A stretch of DNA of 64,000 nt from Bacteroidota bacterium (GTDB taxonomy: Bacteria; Bacteroidota; Bacteroidia; UKL13-3): the NCBI GenBank assembly GCA_027482225.1, contig JAIXWD010000005.1:1-64000 (forward strand). The letters run 5' to 3'. This document shows, one piece after another, positions 1-9,670 of this stretch. The number at the start of each line of letters is the position of its first letter. Positions within the stretch are counted from its first letter, which is position 1. The notes below the pieces were generated by a model. The model had not been told where the DNA came from. It searched no databases and saw only the letters and a program-made list of their open reading frames with translations. Both the position numbers and the translations under genes were made by a program.

Positions 1-2768
1 GTGGCATAAGCACGGTAATAATATTTAGTTGAATGTGCAAGTCCACCTATATTTTCGATAAATGCTCCTGTAGCCACCAAAGGAATGGTTGTTGAATCTA
101 CCACACCCACACCAAATAATACTGGATTTGGTGTAGTTGAATATACAATACCGCTAGCAGTTACAGCAGAACCACCATTTGAAGTTATATTACCACCTAC
201 TGTTGCTGTATATGCTTGAACATTGGTAGCAGGAGTTTTTAAAACAGTTGGAATCGTATTGGCACCATTAGTAGTGAACGTACTGTCTGCACCATAAGAA
301 GTACCTATAGCATTGACAGCATATGCACGATAATAGTAGGTTGTAGATAAGTTTAAACCTGCAACATTTACAGAAAATACTGAAGGAGCAGCAAATACAT
401 TACTGGCAGAATCAATCACTCCAGCACCTCCGCGAATTGGAGAAGGAGAAGTGCTAACTACAATACCACTAGCTGATATAGCAGCACCACCATCAGCAGA
501 TATAATGCCTCCTAAAGTTACACCACTAGTTGTGATATTACTCTTTGTACCTGTTGCTACAATTGGTGCTTGTGCTACTTCCACTTTAATATCATCAATA
601 GATAAATACCATGGGATACCAGCATCACGCACCTTAAATGCGAATCTATATACACCAGTTGTGGTTGGAGTAAATGAACCAGTTAATTTTTGATATATAG
701 AATTAGATGGCTGAATAAGTGTTGTACCTGGCAATAATGTTGCTGATGCGCCATTAGGAGCTGTGGCAACATAAAGCGCCACCGAATCCCAGCTGCCCGT
801 GAAGCCATCTGTTACAAACCATGTTGAAAAAGAATACGTAACACCTTGGGTTAATTTTAAGCCTTTGGTAAAGAAGAAATCGTTACATCCATAACGAAAT
901 GCCCCAAATTTTGATCCAGTTCTTGCAGTACGGTTATAACTACCTTGAGCAGCAGTGTAAGTGTAAGTAACAGTTCCAATATTAGTAGCAACCATACAAG
1001 ACGGAAGCTGATTGTTAACCGTTATGCTTTCGAAACCTTCTTCATATGCATTTGTTGGCGTTACCACAAAAATATCTGCCTTAACTATAAATGCATTGGT
1101 ATATGCTGGCGTACCCGCACTACATATTACCTCACATCTATAATAAATAGAATCATTACTAACAATAGGTGCAAAAGCAGGAGACTGCGCACCTGTCACA
1201 TTTGTCCATGTTGTACTATCGAGTGATGATTGCCATTGGTAGGTTACACCGCTACCTGCTGTTGCACCGATTAATGATAAGTTAGTAGATGAACCTCCGC
1301 AAACCAATGCATTACCCACAACAGAACCTGCGCTAACAGGGTTGGTACAAGGAGCTGTTTGGTAAGTTACCTCCAAATAATTGATTAAGGCTGCATTAGC
1401 TGCATTCCATCCATACTGATACATGAAACCTGTATTTCCTGATAAGTAAACCATACCTACCCCAAACCAACCACGAGCCACACTGTTGAAAACAGCGGTA
1501 TCGGCTAAAGCGGTATCTAGTAATCCAGTACGCCATTGAAAAGCTGCACCACCAAAAACATAATTATTGTTGTAATTTGGTCCTGTATTAATTTGTGAAA
1601 CAATTGCAGTGTTTAAGGCAGATACAGGATCTACATTAGCCATTCCTGACAATTTTGAAATTTTATCTGCACCAGTAGAGGTATAGTGATAACCCCAATA
1701 GCGTGCACTATCAACCGATGTTACTCCGGTTGATGCTAATCCAGCAAGATTGAATTTTGTCCAAGAAAATGTATTGGCAGCGGCTAAACGTAAAAAACCA
1801 TTGGTTTTTGCACCAGTTGCTGTTGTCATATAACCCGTAGCCATACTTACTGCAAAAGGACCATAGTTAGCAGTTGGGTCTAACCTTACAGGAAAACTTC
1901 TACCAGCCTCTTTAAGCCAATTTAAATCAAAAGAGCTGTTTGTTTGTAGAATATTACCATGTAATGAATAGGATAAGATACCTGAATTGGTTAAATCATT
2001 ATCTGAAGTATATTGTTTATTGCTATTTACTGTCTCAACTGCAATAGGTGCAGGATAAGTTACCAGAAGTTCCTTATTTTTAGTAATCTCGATACCCGAG
2101 TTTACACTTTTCACTTCAACATTATTTGGTAATCTAACCTCTTCAACTATTGCAATTCTTGAGGCATTGGCAGGAATACTTTGAAGAAAAGAAGAAGAAT
2201 TTATAACTAAATCTACTTTCTTACCATCATTGGTTTGGGTATAAACCAAATCAACCCCTGCAAAAATATTTTTATAAGTTAATTGATTTCCGATTGATTT
2301 ACCTGATAACTTTTCTGCAATCGGTAGATTAGATATACTTTTACCTTGCTCATCCAAGAAAACAATTTTTGTAATTTTCTCTTCAAATACGTTACCCATA
2401 TAATCAACCACTATATGATCTATTATTGGATTAACAGGGTAGTAAGTTTTAAAATTATTCGTAACATTTAAAAATGGCTTAGACTGATACTTTGATCCAA
2501 CATTTGGAACAATAGCATTATCGATTTCTAACCATTTTTCGCCACTTTTATAGTGGATAGAACCTGATGCTACATAAACAGTAAAGTTGCCCTGCTGATT
2601 TCTAAAATGCTTCATATTCTGAGAGCGCATGTTCAACATTTCAGCATTCTTGTCAAACTTTTTTTGCCAAGGGGACGATAATTCTTGGCCTGTTGCGCCA
2701 AAGATAAAACCTATACATGCCGCAAAAAACGCAAGCAAATAGGATTTGATTGTAGATTTATTTTTCAT
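1..2768 (-). CDS. Large secreted Ig/fibronectin-repeat protein, C-terminal part outside window
   Basis: The reading frame is open from the ATG at 2768 to the window edge, about 922 codons with no stop, so the 3' end is missing. The N-terminus (MKNKSTIKSYLLAFFAA) is a signal peptide ending near GATGQ. The next ~250 residues are a soluble region with a conserved look (FTVYVASGSIHYKSGEKWLEI). Further on come an Ig-like module with a Cys pair (about 1130-1330 in DNA), a carbohydrate-binding-like beta module (about 600-1060), and fibronectin type III-like repeats marked by STTYYYRAYA at about 325 and STKYYYRAYA near position 10. Proteins of this build in Bacteroidota are usually exported by T9SS and end in a sorting domain, which would lie beyond position 1. 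No enzymatic domain was recognised. It is probably an adhesin or surface protein; the specific function is unknown. Confidence 0.85.
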   Translation of the reverse strand, partial: MKNKSTIKSYLLAFFAACIGFIFGATGQELSSPWQKKFDKNAEMLNMRSQNMKHFRNQQGNFTVYVASGSIHYKSGEKWLEIDNAIVPNVGSKYQSKPFLNVTNNFKTYYPVNPIIDHIVVDYMGNVFEEKITKIVFLDEQGKSISNLPIAEKLSGKSIGNQLTYKNIFAGVDLVYTQTNDGKKVDLVINSSSFLQSIPANASRIAIVEEVRLPNNVEVKSVNSGIEITKNKELLVTYPAPIAVETVNSNKQYTSDNDLTNSGILSYSLHGNILQTNSSFDLNWLKEAGRSFPVRLDPTANYGPFAVSMATGYMTTATGAKTNGFLRLAAANTFSWTKFNLAGLASTGVTSVDSARYWGYHYTSTGADKISKLSGMANVDPVSALNTAIVSQINTGPNYNNNYVFGGAAFQWRTGLLDTALADTAVFNSVARGWFGVGMVYLSGNTGFMYQYGWNAANAALINYLEVTYQTAPCTNPVSAGSVVGNALVCGGSSTNLSLIGATAGSGVTYQWQSSLDSTTWTNVTGAQSPAFAPIVSNDSIYYRCEVICSAGTPAYTNAFIVKADIFVVTPTNAYEEGFESITVNNQLPSCMVATNIGTVTYTYTAAQGSYNRTARTGSKFGAFRYGCNDFFFTKGLKLTQGVTYSFSTWFVTDGFTGSWDSVALYVATAPNGASATLLPGTTLIQPSNSIYQKLTGSFTPTTTGVYRFAFKVRDAGIPWYLSIDDIKVEVAQAPIVATGTKSNITTSGVTLGGIISADGGAAISASGIVVSTSPSPIRGGAGVIDSASNVFAAPSVFSVNVAGLNLSTTYYYRAYAVNAIGTSYGADSTFTTNGANTIPTVLKTPATNVQAYTATVGGNITSNGGSAVTASGIVYSTTPNPVLFGVGVVDSTTIPLVATGAFIENIGGLAHSTKYYYRAYA

Positions 2769-2952
2769 TTTGAATAAATTAATTAAATACAAGTTATAAA
2801 AATATTAAATAAAAACCAAAAATAATATCCGTCCATTGCCATTAGTATTAGAATTAAAAAGCTTTGTGAGTTTTAAACTGCACTTGTCAATAAAAAATTA
2901 AACTGCTTGGGGATTGAAGTGAATCAGGTCTGAAAATTATGAGATAAAAAAG

Positions 2953-2960
2953 CAAACCTA
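2953..2960 (-). promoter_or_regulatory. Possible -7 promoter element of the large secreted gene
   Basis: On the minus strand this reads TAGGTTTG, an exact match to the Bacteroidota -7 consensus TAnnTTTG. No clear TTTG -33 element sits at the usual distance. If used, it would give a 5' leader of about 180 nt before the ATG at 2768. Confidence 0.3.
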
Positions 2961-3015
2961 AATTTGCCTGAAATTTTTATGTATTGTTTAAATAATACAA
3001 AATAAATTTAATTAA

Positions 3016-3927
3016 TTATAGTTGTGTAAAATCTATCTCGTTATGCGCTGATTTTATGGTGGTCAAGATACCAAATTTTATAGGTAAGTTTAAATCTTGA
3101 TGTCCTGCAGGAAAATTAAATAGCACAGGATAAGTAAAATCTTTAACGGTATCCGCAATAATCTCTTCGGCAGTTAATCCAAATGGAATGGCGTTATCTT
3201 TCATATCGCTCATTCCGCCAATAATTAGTCCCGCCAAATGTTCTAATTTACCTGCACGCTTTAGGGCCTGCATCATTCTATCTATATGGTAAAGGTATTC
3301 GTCTAAGTCTTCTAAAAATAATATCTTATTTTTTGTATCAATATCGCTTGCTGATCCAAGCAAACTGTACATTACAGATAGGTTACCTCCAACAAGTTGT
3401 GCAGATGCGTTGCCATTTCTATTTAAAGGGTGATGCACAATTGGATAATGAATTTGGGTGTCATCCATCAACATTGATTTAAGAGCCGCAACACTTTGAT
3501 TGTTTAGGTTATGGTTTTGCATGTTTATGGGCATGGTAGCATGCAACGTGCACCAGTTGGTATTTGCATGAACATGGTTATGCAAAACAGTGATATCACT
3601 GTAACCTATAAGCCATTTTGGACATTTATCTAAAAAAGAAAAATCTATTTGATCAATAATACGAACCGTTCCATATCCGCCACGGGCAAAAATTACGGCC
3701 TTAATATCCGTATTTTGAAGGTAACTATTCAGCACCCTAGCCCTTATATCATCGCTACCTGCAAATTGGTTTTGTTCTGCAAATAATTCGGGATGTAAAA
3801 TAATCTCTAAACCCCAACTTTCAAAAATAGCTATAGCAGGCTTTAGCTCATCTATCGTTATTTTTCTTGCAGATGCGGCAATGGCAATTTTATCACCTGG
3901 TTTTAGTTTGGGCGGCAGGTTACGCAT
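3016..3927 (-). CDS. ldcA: LD-carboxypeptidase (peptidase S66, muramoyltetrapeptide carboxypeptidase)
   Basis: 303 residues, the normal length for family S66. These serine peptidases remove the terminal D-Ala from murein tetrapeptides during peptidoglycan recycling. Visible marks are ARGGYGTVRI (81-90), the nucleophile elbow GYSD with Ser110, the Glu-bearing FLEDLDE segment (204-210) and the His of AGHQDLNLP (His276), which together give the expected Ser-Glu-His triad. No signal peptide is visible, so a cytoplasmic location is expected. The start lies 5 bp after the manC stop, so the two are probably cotranscribed. Confidence 0.88.
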   Translation of the reverse strand: MRNLPPKLKPGDKIAIAASARKITIDELKPAIAIFESWGLEIILHPELFAEQNQFAGSDDIRARVLNSYLQNTDIKAVIFARGGYGTVRIIDQIDFSFLDKCPKWLIGYSDITVLHNHVHANTNWCTLHATMPINMQNHNLNNQSVAALKSMLMDDTQIHYPIVHHPLNRNGNASAQLVGGNLSVMYSLLGSASDIDTKNKILFLEDLDEYLYHIDRMMQALKRAGKLEHLAGLIIGGMSDMKDNAIPFGLTAEEIIADTVKDFTYPVLFNFPAGHQDLNLPIKFGILTTIKSAHNEIDFTQL

Positions 3928-3932
3928 GGTTA

Positions 3933-5051
3933 TTAAGTGTACTTTTCATCGTACTTTATTTTCATGTCAGCTACCATCTGCTTCACTTCTTGCTCTTTAT
4001 TTTTATCGCAAATCATTAATACGTCTTCTGTATCAACAACAATAAGATTGTTTACACTATTCAATACCACCACTTTCCCTTTTCTAGCATGCGAACTTAC
4101 CATGCAATCACTTGTATTGTATACATGTATTTGCTTACCATGAATTGCGTTTCTATTTTCGTCTTTATTGGTAAAATTCTCATACAAAGATGTCCAAGTT
4201 CCCAAATCACTCCACCCAAAATCGCTTGGAATAACAAACACATTATCAGCTTTCTCTAATATGCCATAATCAATAGAAACAGAACGACACTGTTCATAAA
4301 TTGCTTGTATGGCTTTATTTTCATCTGGTGTGCCAAAACTTTGTGATGCTTGATTAAATAATTCATAATGTTCGGGCATTAATTCTTTAAAGGCTGTTCT
4401 TATAGATGATCCGCTCCAAATAAAAATACCTGCGTTCCATAAAAAATCACCACTATCAATAAAAGTTTGTGCAAGCTCTAAAGTAGGTTTTTCGGTAAAA
4501 GTTTTCACTTTAAAAATTCCATCATTTGTTAACAAACCATCATGAAATTGAATATATCCATAACCAGTATCAGGTCTACTTGGTCTGATCCCTAATGTTA
4601 CCAAAACTGGATTTTTTTGAGCATACTCCAAACCAAACGCCAAGTTTATCATAAAACTTGTTTCATCCATAATGAGGTGATCACTTGGTGCTACAACGCA
4701 TAGTGCATGGGTATTTATCTCATGAATTTTTGCACTAGCATAAGCAATGCAAGCTGCAGTGTTTTTTGCAGAAGGTTCACCCAAAACACAATTGCCATCA
4801 ATACCAGGCAACTGTTCCATAACCAAAGGGATGTAGGATTGATTGGTTACAATATAAATATTTTCTTTTTCGAAATGTTTTAAAAAACGATCGTAAGTGC
4901 TTTGTAATAGCGTTTTACCTACACCCAAAATATCTAAAAACTGTTTAGGTTTATGTGTTCTGCTGTATGGCCAAAATCTACTTCCTATTCCACCTGCCAT
5001 AATAATAGCATAGTGATTTTTGTTTTTCTGCATGTGATTGATAAAAATCAT
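3933..5051 (-). CDS. manC: Mannose-1-phosphate guanylyltransferase
   Basis: Makes GDP-mannose from GTP and mannose-1-phosphate for surface polysaccharide and glycan synthesis. The nucleotidyltransferase signature MAGGIGSRFWPYSRT followed by KPKQFLD lies near the N-terminus, with FTEKP and FLWNAGIF in mid-protein. At about 370 residues it is the single-domain type, without the C-terminal cupin isomerase of bifunctional ManC. The frame extends to a TTG at 5063, but ATG codons at 5051 and 5033 are more likely; family members usually begin close to the 5033 position (MQKNKNHYAIIMAGG). It precedes ldcA by 5 bp and is divergent from recQ. Confidence 0.88.
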   Translation of the reverse strand: MIFINHMQKNKNHYAIIMAGGIGSRFWPYSRTHKPKQFLDILGVGKTLLQSTYDRFLKHFEKENIYIVTNQSYIPLVMEQLPGIDGNCVLGEPSAKNTAACIAYASAKIHEINTHALCVVAPSDHLIMDETSFMINLAFGLEYAQKNPVLVTLGIRPSRPDTGYGYIQFHDGLLTNDGIFKVKTFTEKPTLELAQTFIDSGDFLWNAGIFIWSGSSIRTAFKELMPEHYELFNQASQSFGTPDENKAIQAIYEQCRSVSIDYGILEKADNVFVIPSDFGWSDLGTWTSLYENFTNKDENRNAIHGKQIHVYNTSDCMVSSHARKGKVVVLNSVNNLIVVDTEDVLMICDKNKEQEVKQMVADMKIKYDEKYT

Positions 5052-5215
5052 GTTTTGTACCAATATAAGAATAATGCTGATTGTCGCTTTAAAACATTAT
5101 ATTGGTTAGTGCAAATAAAGATTTTAAAAAGCAAATTTTCAAAAAAGGATTTAAGGTGGTAGATTAGCACCGCTTTTTACAAAAAGTAGATTACTTAATT
5201 AAATAAATTGTGGAT

Positions 5216-7405
5216 ATGAAAGTTGCAAAGATAAGTGCAAAGGAGAGTCTAAAGGAATTTTTTGGCTTTGATAGTTTCAAAGATGAGCAGGAAAAAATTA
5301 TAGACAGCGTAATAAAAGGAGAAGACACATTTGTGATTATGCCCACCGGAGGTGGTAAAAGTTTATGCTACCAATTACCAGCATTAATGCTGCCTGGAGT
5401 AACAATCATCATTTCGCCTCTTATTGCATTAATGAAAAACCAGGTGGATCAATTACGCTCTTTTGGAACAGAGAATATTGCTCACTTCTTAAATTCATCA
5501 TTAAGTAAAGGCGATATTACCAAAGTTAAAAAAGATGTTAGCAGTGGCGACACCAAATTACTTTATATAGCTCCAGAGACACTTAAAAAAGAAGAAACGA
5601 TTGAATTCCTAAAATCTATCAATATATCTTTTGTTGCTGTTGATGAGGCACATTGCATTAGTGAATGGGGACATGATTTCCGTCCTGAATATCGCAGAAT
5701 TAAGCAAATGATTAAGGAGATTAAGGATGTTCCGATGATGGCTTTAACTGCTACCGCAACCCCAAAAGTTCAACAAGACATTCAAAAAAATCTTCAAATG
5801 GGAGATGCTTTGGTTTACAAATCATCATTTAACCGTACCAACCTATATTACGAAGTTAGACCTAAAGGGAAAAAGAATGATGTGCTTAAAGATATTGTTT
5901 CTTATATTAATACGCGTAAAGGAAAAACTGGTATTATTTATTGTTTGAGCCGTAAAAAGGTTGAAGAAATTGCAGGTGTGCTAAAAGCCAATGGTATTAA
6001 AGCGTTGCCTTATCATGCTGGTTTAGATGCGAAAACCCGTGCAGCTCATCAAGATGCATTTTTGATGGAAGATTGCGATGTAATTGTTGCCACCATAGCT
6101 TTTGGCATGGGGATAGACAAACCAGATGTGCGTTTTGTTATACACTATGATGTACCTAAAAGTATTGAAGGTTATTATCAAGAAACAGGTCGTGCAGGAC
6201 GTGATGGTATAGACAGTGAATGTATTTTATACTACAACCCAGCTGATATAGATAAACTTGAAAAGTTTATGAAAGATAAGCCTGTTGCCGAACGTGAAAT
6301 TGGCGAATTATTAATTTTCGAAACACAGGCGTTTGCAGAATCATCGGCTTGTCGCAGAAAGTTTTTACTACACTATTTTGGTGAAGAGTTTGACGACAAG
6401 AACTGTAATAAGATGTGCGACAACTGCCGTCATCCTAAAGTAAAAATAGATGCTAAAGTAGAATCAATATTGGCTTTAAATACCATAAATGCTGTAAAAG
6501 GCAAATACATTTTAAACCATATTGTAGATGTTTTAATTGGAAAGAAAACACATGAGGTTACTTTAAGTGGTCATGAAAAATTGGAATATTTTGGTAAAGG
6601 AAAAAACCAAGACGAGAACTTCTGGAAATCGCTAATAAGGGTATTGTTATTAAATGGTTTCATATCTAAGAATATAGAAAACTATGGCTTATTAAGTGTT
6701 AACGAGCGTGGGGAAGCATTCCTAAAGAAACCAACCAAAATTGAGGTAGCGCTTGACCAAAAGTTTGAGAAAGTGACAGACGAAGATGAAAAGGATGTTG
6801 AAGTAGAAAACGTTTATGATGAAGTGTTATTTGCCTTATTAAAAGAGCTCACCAAAACAGTAGGTAAACAGCAAAATCTTCCACCTTACGTTATTTTCCA
6901 AGAGCCTTCGCTTGAAGAAATGGCTAGTAAATACCCAACTACAATAGATGAATTGGCGAAAATTACTGGTGTAAATAAAGGCAAAGCCAATAAGTATGGT
7001 AAACCATATATTGAGTTAATTGAAAAATACGTTAAAGAAAATGATATTGAGAAATTAGATGAAATGGTAATGAAGTCGGTTGTAAATAAATCGGCTAAAA
7101 AAATTGCCATCATCACCAACATCGATAAAAAAGTAAACTTACCAGATATTGCCCGTTCACAAGGTTTAAAAATGGATGAGCTACTTATTGAAATGGAAAA
7201 TATCATTTTAAGCGGTACCAAGCTTAATCTTAAAAACTACATCAATGATATTGCTGATGAAGATTTACAAGATGAAGTGATGGATTACTTTAGAGGAGCG
7301 CAAGACGATAATTTGGATGCTGCCGTTAATGAGTTTAGCTCAGACTTTAGCAAAGAGGAGATTCAACTTTTCCGCCTTCACTTTATAGCTGAATACGCGT
7401 TTTAA
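5216..7405 (+). CDS. recQ: ATP-dependent DNA helicase RecQ
   Basis: A 3'-5' superfamily 2 helicase of recombination and repair. In order: Walker A MPTGGGKSLCYQLPA, the DEAH box VDEAHCISEWGHDFRP, motif III LTATATP, motif VI QETGRAGRDG, then the RecQ zinc module (CRRKFLLHYFGE then CNKMCDNC), a winged-helix RQC region, an HRDC domain at about 525-605, and a further helical C-terminal extension of about 120 residues seen in Bacteroidota RecQ. A GTG at 5210 is two codons upstream of the ATG chosen here and cannot be excluded. It stands first in a plus-strand run, 63 bp before kup. Confidence 0.93.
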   Translation: MKVAKISAKESLKEFFGFDSFKDEQEKIIDSVIKGEDTFVIMPTGGGKSLCYQLPALMLPGVTIIISPLIALMKNQVDQLRSFGTENIAHFLNSSLSKGDITKVKKDVSSGDTKLLYIAPETLKKEETIEFLKSINISFVAVDEAHCISEWGHDFRPEYRRIKQMIKEIKDVPMMALTATATPKVQQDIQKNLQMGDALVYKSSFNRTNLYYEVRPKGKKNDVLKDIVSYINTRKGKTGIIYCLSRKKVEEIAGVLKANGIKALPYHAGLDAKTRAAHQDAFLMEDCDVIVATIAFGMGIDKPDVRFVIHYDVPKSIEGYYQETGRAGRDGIDSECILYYNPADIDKLEKFMKDKPVAEREIGELLIFETQAFAESSACRRKFLLHYFGEEFDDKNCNKMCDNCRHPKVKIDAKVESILALNTINAVKGKYILNHIVDVLIGKKTHEVTLSGHEKLEYFGKGKNQDENFWKSLIRVLLLNGFISKNIENYGLLSVNERGEAFLKKPTKIEVALDQKFEKVTDEDEKDVEVENVYDEVLFALLKELTKTVGKQQNLPPYVIFQEPSLEEMASKYPTTIDELAKITGVNKGKANKYGKPYIELIEKYVKENDIEKLDEMVMKSVVNKSAKKIAIITNIDKKVNLPDIARSQGLKMDELLIEMENIILSGTKLNLKNYINDIADEDLQDEVMDYFRGAQDDNLDAAVNEFSSDFSKEEIQLFRLHFIAEYAF

Positions 7406-7468
7406 AAGTGTGATAGCTATTATTCAATAACTTTATACATTTGTTATTACATAAAATTAAACAGATAA

Positions 7469-9409
7469 GTGAACGATCATAATAAGTTATCAAAAGTATC
7501 CATGGCCGGGCTTTTGGTAACCATGGGTATCATCTTTGGTGATATCGGTACATCACCCCTATACGTTTTTAAAGCGATAGTGGCCGATAAGGTAATTTCA
7601 ATAGAATTAATTCTTGGAGGCTTATCAGCTGTTTTCTGGACCATTACACTACAAACAACGATTAAGTATGTAATTTTAGCATTGCGTGCCGACAACAATG
7701 GTGAAGGAGGTATATTCTCTTTATATGCGCTCATTCGCAGAAGAAGGCCCTACTTAATTTTACCTGCAATTATTGGTGGATGCACCCTACTTGCTGATGG
7801 TATGATTACTCCACCTATTTCTGTTTCATCTGCAGTGGAAGGTTTACTCATTTTAAACCCCGACATTCCTACCATACCAATTGTACTTGCTATTATTACA
7901 GTTTTATTTTTAATACAACGTGTAGGCACCAGTATTGTTGGTAAGGTATTTGGACCACTTATGTTAATTTGGTTCTTGATGTTGGGTATCCTTGGTCTTA
8001 TCAGCCTTGTTTCGCACCCTGAAGTGTTAAAGGCACTAAATCCATATTACGCTTATAACTTGTTGGTTCATTACCCTAATGGATTTTGGTTATTGGGAGC
8101 TGTATTTTTATGTACCACAGGTGCTGAAGCTTTATACTCCGACATGGGACATTGTGGTAAAAAGAACATCCGCATCAGTTGGATATTTGTTAAAACCACA
8201 CTGATTCTAAATTATTTCGGGCAAGGAGCTTGGGTAATTAATAGTATTGGAAAGGAAGTTGATAATATCAATCCATTTTACGCCATTATGCCTCAATGGT
8301 TTTTATTACCAGGAATTGTAATTGCAACTTTAGCTGCCATTATTGCGAGCCAAGCATTGATCAGCGGGTCGTTTACTTTAATAAGTGAAGCATTACGTTT
8401 AAATGTTTGGCCTAAAGTGCGTATTAAATACCCTTCTGAGGCCAAAGGACAGCTATACGTACCTAGTGTTAATTGGATATTGTGGGTGGGTTGCATGGCA
8501 ATTGTATTGTATTTCAAAGAATCATCTAGAATGGAAGCAGCATATGGTTTAGCGATTGTTACCACCATGATGATGACTACCATTTTATTATCTAGTTACT
8601 TACGCAAAATAAAAACACCTAAGGCTATAGTTTTAATTATAACAATTGTATACCTGTCAATAGAGTCGTGTTTTTTAATTGCAAACATTATTAAAATACC
8701 ACATGGTGGTTGGATGACATTGCTTGTAAGCTTACTATTTATAACCATTATGTGGGCTTGGTTTAAAGGAAGAAAAATTAAAAACCGTTTAACAGAGTTT
8801 GTTAAACTGCGCGACTATATTCCTATACTTCAACAATTAAGTAACGATACTTCTGTTCCAAAGTATGCAACTCATTTGGTATACTTAACCAGTGCTGATA
8901 ATACCATGGAAGTAGAGAATAAAGTAGTTTATAGCATCTTGCAAAAACAACCCAAACGTGCAGATATTTATTGGTTTGTGCACATCCATGTTGATGATCA
9001 ACCATACACCATGCAATATAAAGTTGACCACATTGCTAGCCAAGATGTTATTAAAATTGATTTTAGGTTAGGGTTTAGGGTTGAACAAAAAATTAACTTT
9101 TACTTCCGTAAGGTGGTAGAAGAATTAATGAAAAACCACGAAGTGGATGTTACCAGCAGGTATGCATCATTAAGTAAACTAAACATTACAGGCGACTTTA
9201 GATTTGTAGTGTTAAAACGCCATTTAAGTTACGAAAACGAATTGAGTGTTTACGAAAGTTTAATTATGGATGCCTACAGTGTACTTGATAATTTAAGTTT
9301 AAGTGAAGAAAAAGCATTTGGCTTGGATACCAGCTCTGTTACTATAGAAAAAGTACCTATGATAGTAGCCCCTGTTAAAGAGTTTAAACTTAAACGTGTA
9401 TACAAGTAA
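7469..9409 (+). CDS. kup: KUP-family potassium uptake transporter
   Basis: A 646-residue inner-membrane K+ transporter of the KUP/HAK/KT family. The N-terminal GIIFGDIGTSPLYVFKA is the family signature, ADNNGEGGIFSLYALI is the next conserved block, and about 12 hydrophobic segments fill residues 12-430. A soluble C-terminal domain of about 200 residues follows, as in other Kup proteins. The start is a GTG at 7469; the only nearby ATG (7502) would cut into the first conserved block. Its TAA overlaps the next ATG by one base. Confidence 0.93.
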   Translation: MNDHNKLSKVSMAGLLVTMGIIFGDIGTSPLYVFKAIVADKVISIELILGGLSAVFWTITLQTTIKYVILALRADNNGEGGIFSLYALIRRRRPYLILPAIIGGCTLLADGMITPPISVSSAVEGLLILNPDIPTIPIVLAIITVLFLIQRVGTSIVGKVFGPLMLIWFLMLGILGLISLVSHPEVLKALNPYYAYNLLVHYPNGFWLLGAVFLCTTGAEALYSDMGHCGKKNIRISWIFVKTTLILNYFGQGAWVINSIGKEVDNINPFYAIMPQWFLLPGIVIATLAAIIASQALISGSFTLISEALRLNVWPKVRIKYPSEAKGQLYVPSVNWILWVGCMAIVLYFKESSRMEAAYGLAIVTTMMMTTILLSSYLRKIKTPKAIVLIITIVYLSIESCFLIANIIKIPHGGWMTLLVSLLFITIMWAWFKGRKIKNRLTEFVKLRDYIPILQQLSNDTSVPKYATHLVYLTSADNTMEVENKVVYSILQKQPKRADIYWFVHIHVDDQPYTMQYKVDHIASQDVIKIDFRLGFRVEQKINFYFRKVVEELMKNHEVDVTSRYASLSKLNITGDFRFVVLKRHLSYENELSVYESLIMDAYSVLDNLSLSEEKAFGLDTSSVTIEKVPMIVAPVKEFKLKRVYK

Positions 9410-9612
9410 TGGATGGTACCATACGAGCAAATATTAAAAGAGGTGATTTGGTTCATATTATTTTGAAAAAGGACCAACGCAGCGGAGCACTAACAGAAGG
9501 AATTGTAAGAGATATTTTAACCAGTGCTCCCAAACACCATAGAGGTATTAAAGTAAGACTTGAAGACGGACAAATTGGACGCGTAAAAGAAATCATTGAA
9601 GAAGATTTTTAA
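9409..9612 (+). CDS. YwbE-family small protein (DUF2196)
   Basis: A 67-residue protein matching the YwbE family from end to end (IKRGDLVHIILKKDQRSG, then GIKVRLEDGQIGRV). The family folds as a small beta-rich, KOW-like domain; its function is not established. The ATG overlaps the kup stop codon by one base, which suggests translational coupling. A strong hairpin terminator follows within 5 bp. Confidence 0.8.
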   Translation: MDGTIRANIKRGDLVHIILKKDQRSGALTEGIVRDILTSAPKHHRGIKVRLEDGQIGRVKEIIEEDF

Positions 9613-9616
9613 ATAA

Positions 9617-9657
9617 AATAGGCTGTCATCAAATCATGAGACAGCCTATTTTTTTGA
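9617..9657. terminator. Bidirectional intrinsic terminator
   Basis: A perfect 11-bp stem, AATAGGCTGTC (9617-9627) with GACAGCCTATT (9640-9650), 12-nt loop, followed by seven T on the plus strand and a T-rich tract on the minus strand. It lies between the convergent YwbE gene and the acyl-CoA synthetase and can serve both. Confidence 0.9.
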
Positions 9658-9670
9658 GTAAATAAATGAT

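Noticed and set aside
451-1226. Plus-strand ORFs at the beginning of the window
   Set aside because: They lie opposite a continuous minus-strand frame with a signal peptide and recognisable repeats.
5052-5063. TTG start for manC
   Set aside because: ATG codons at 5051 and 5033 lie closer to the usual N-terminus of the family.
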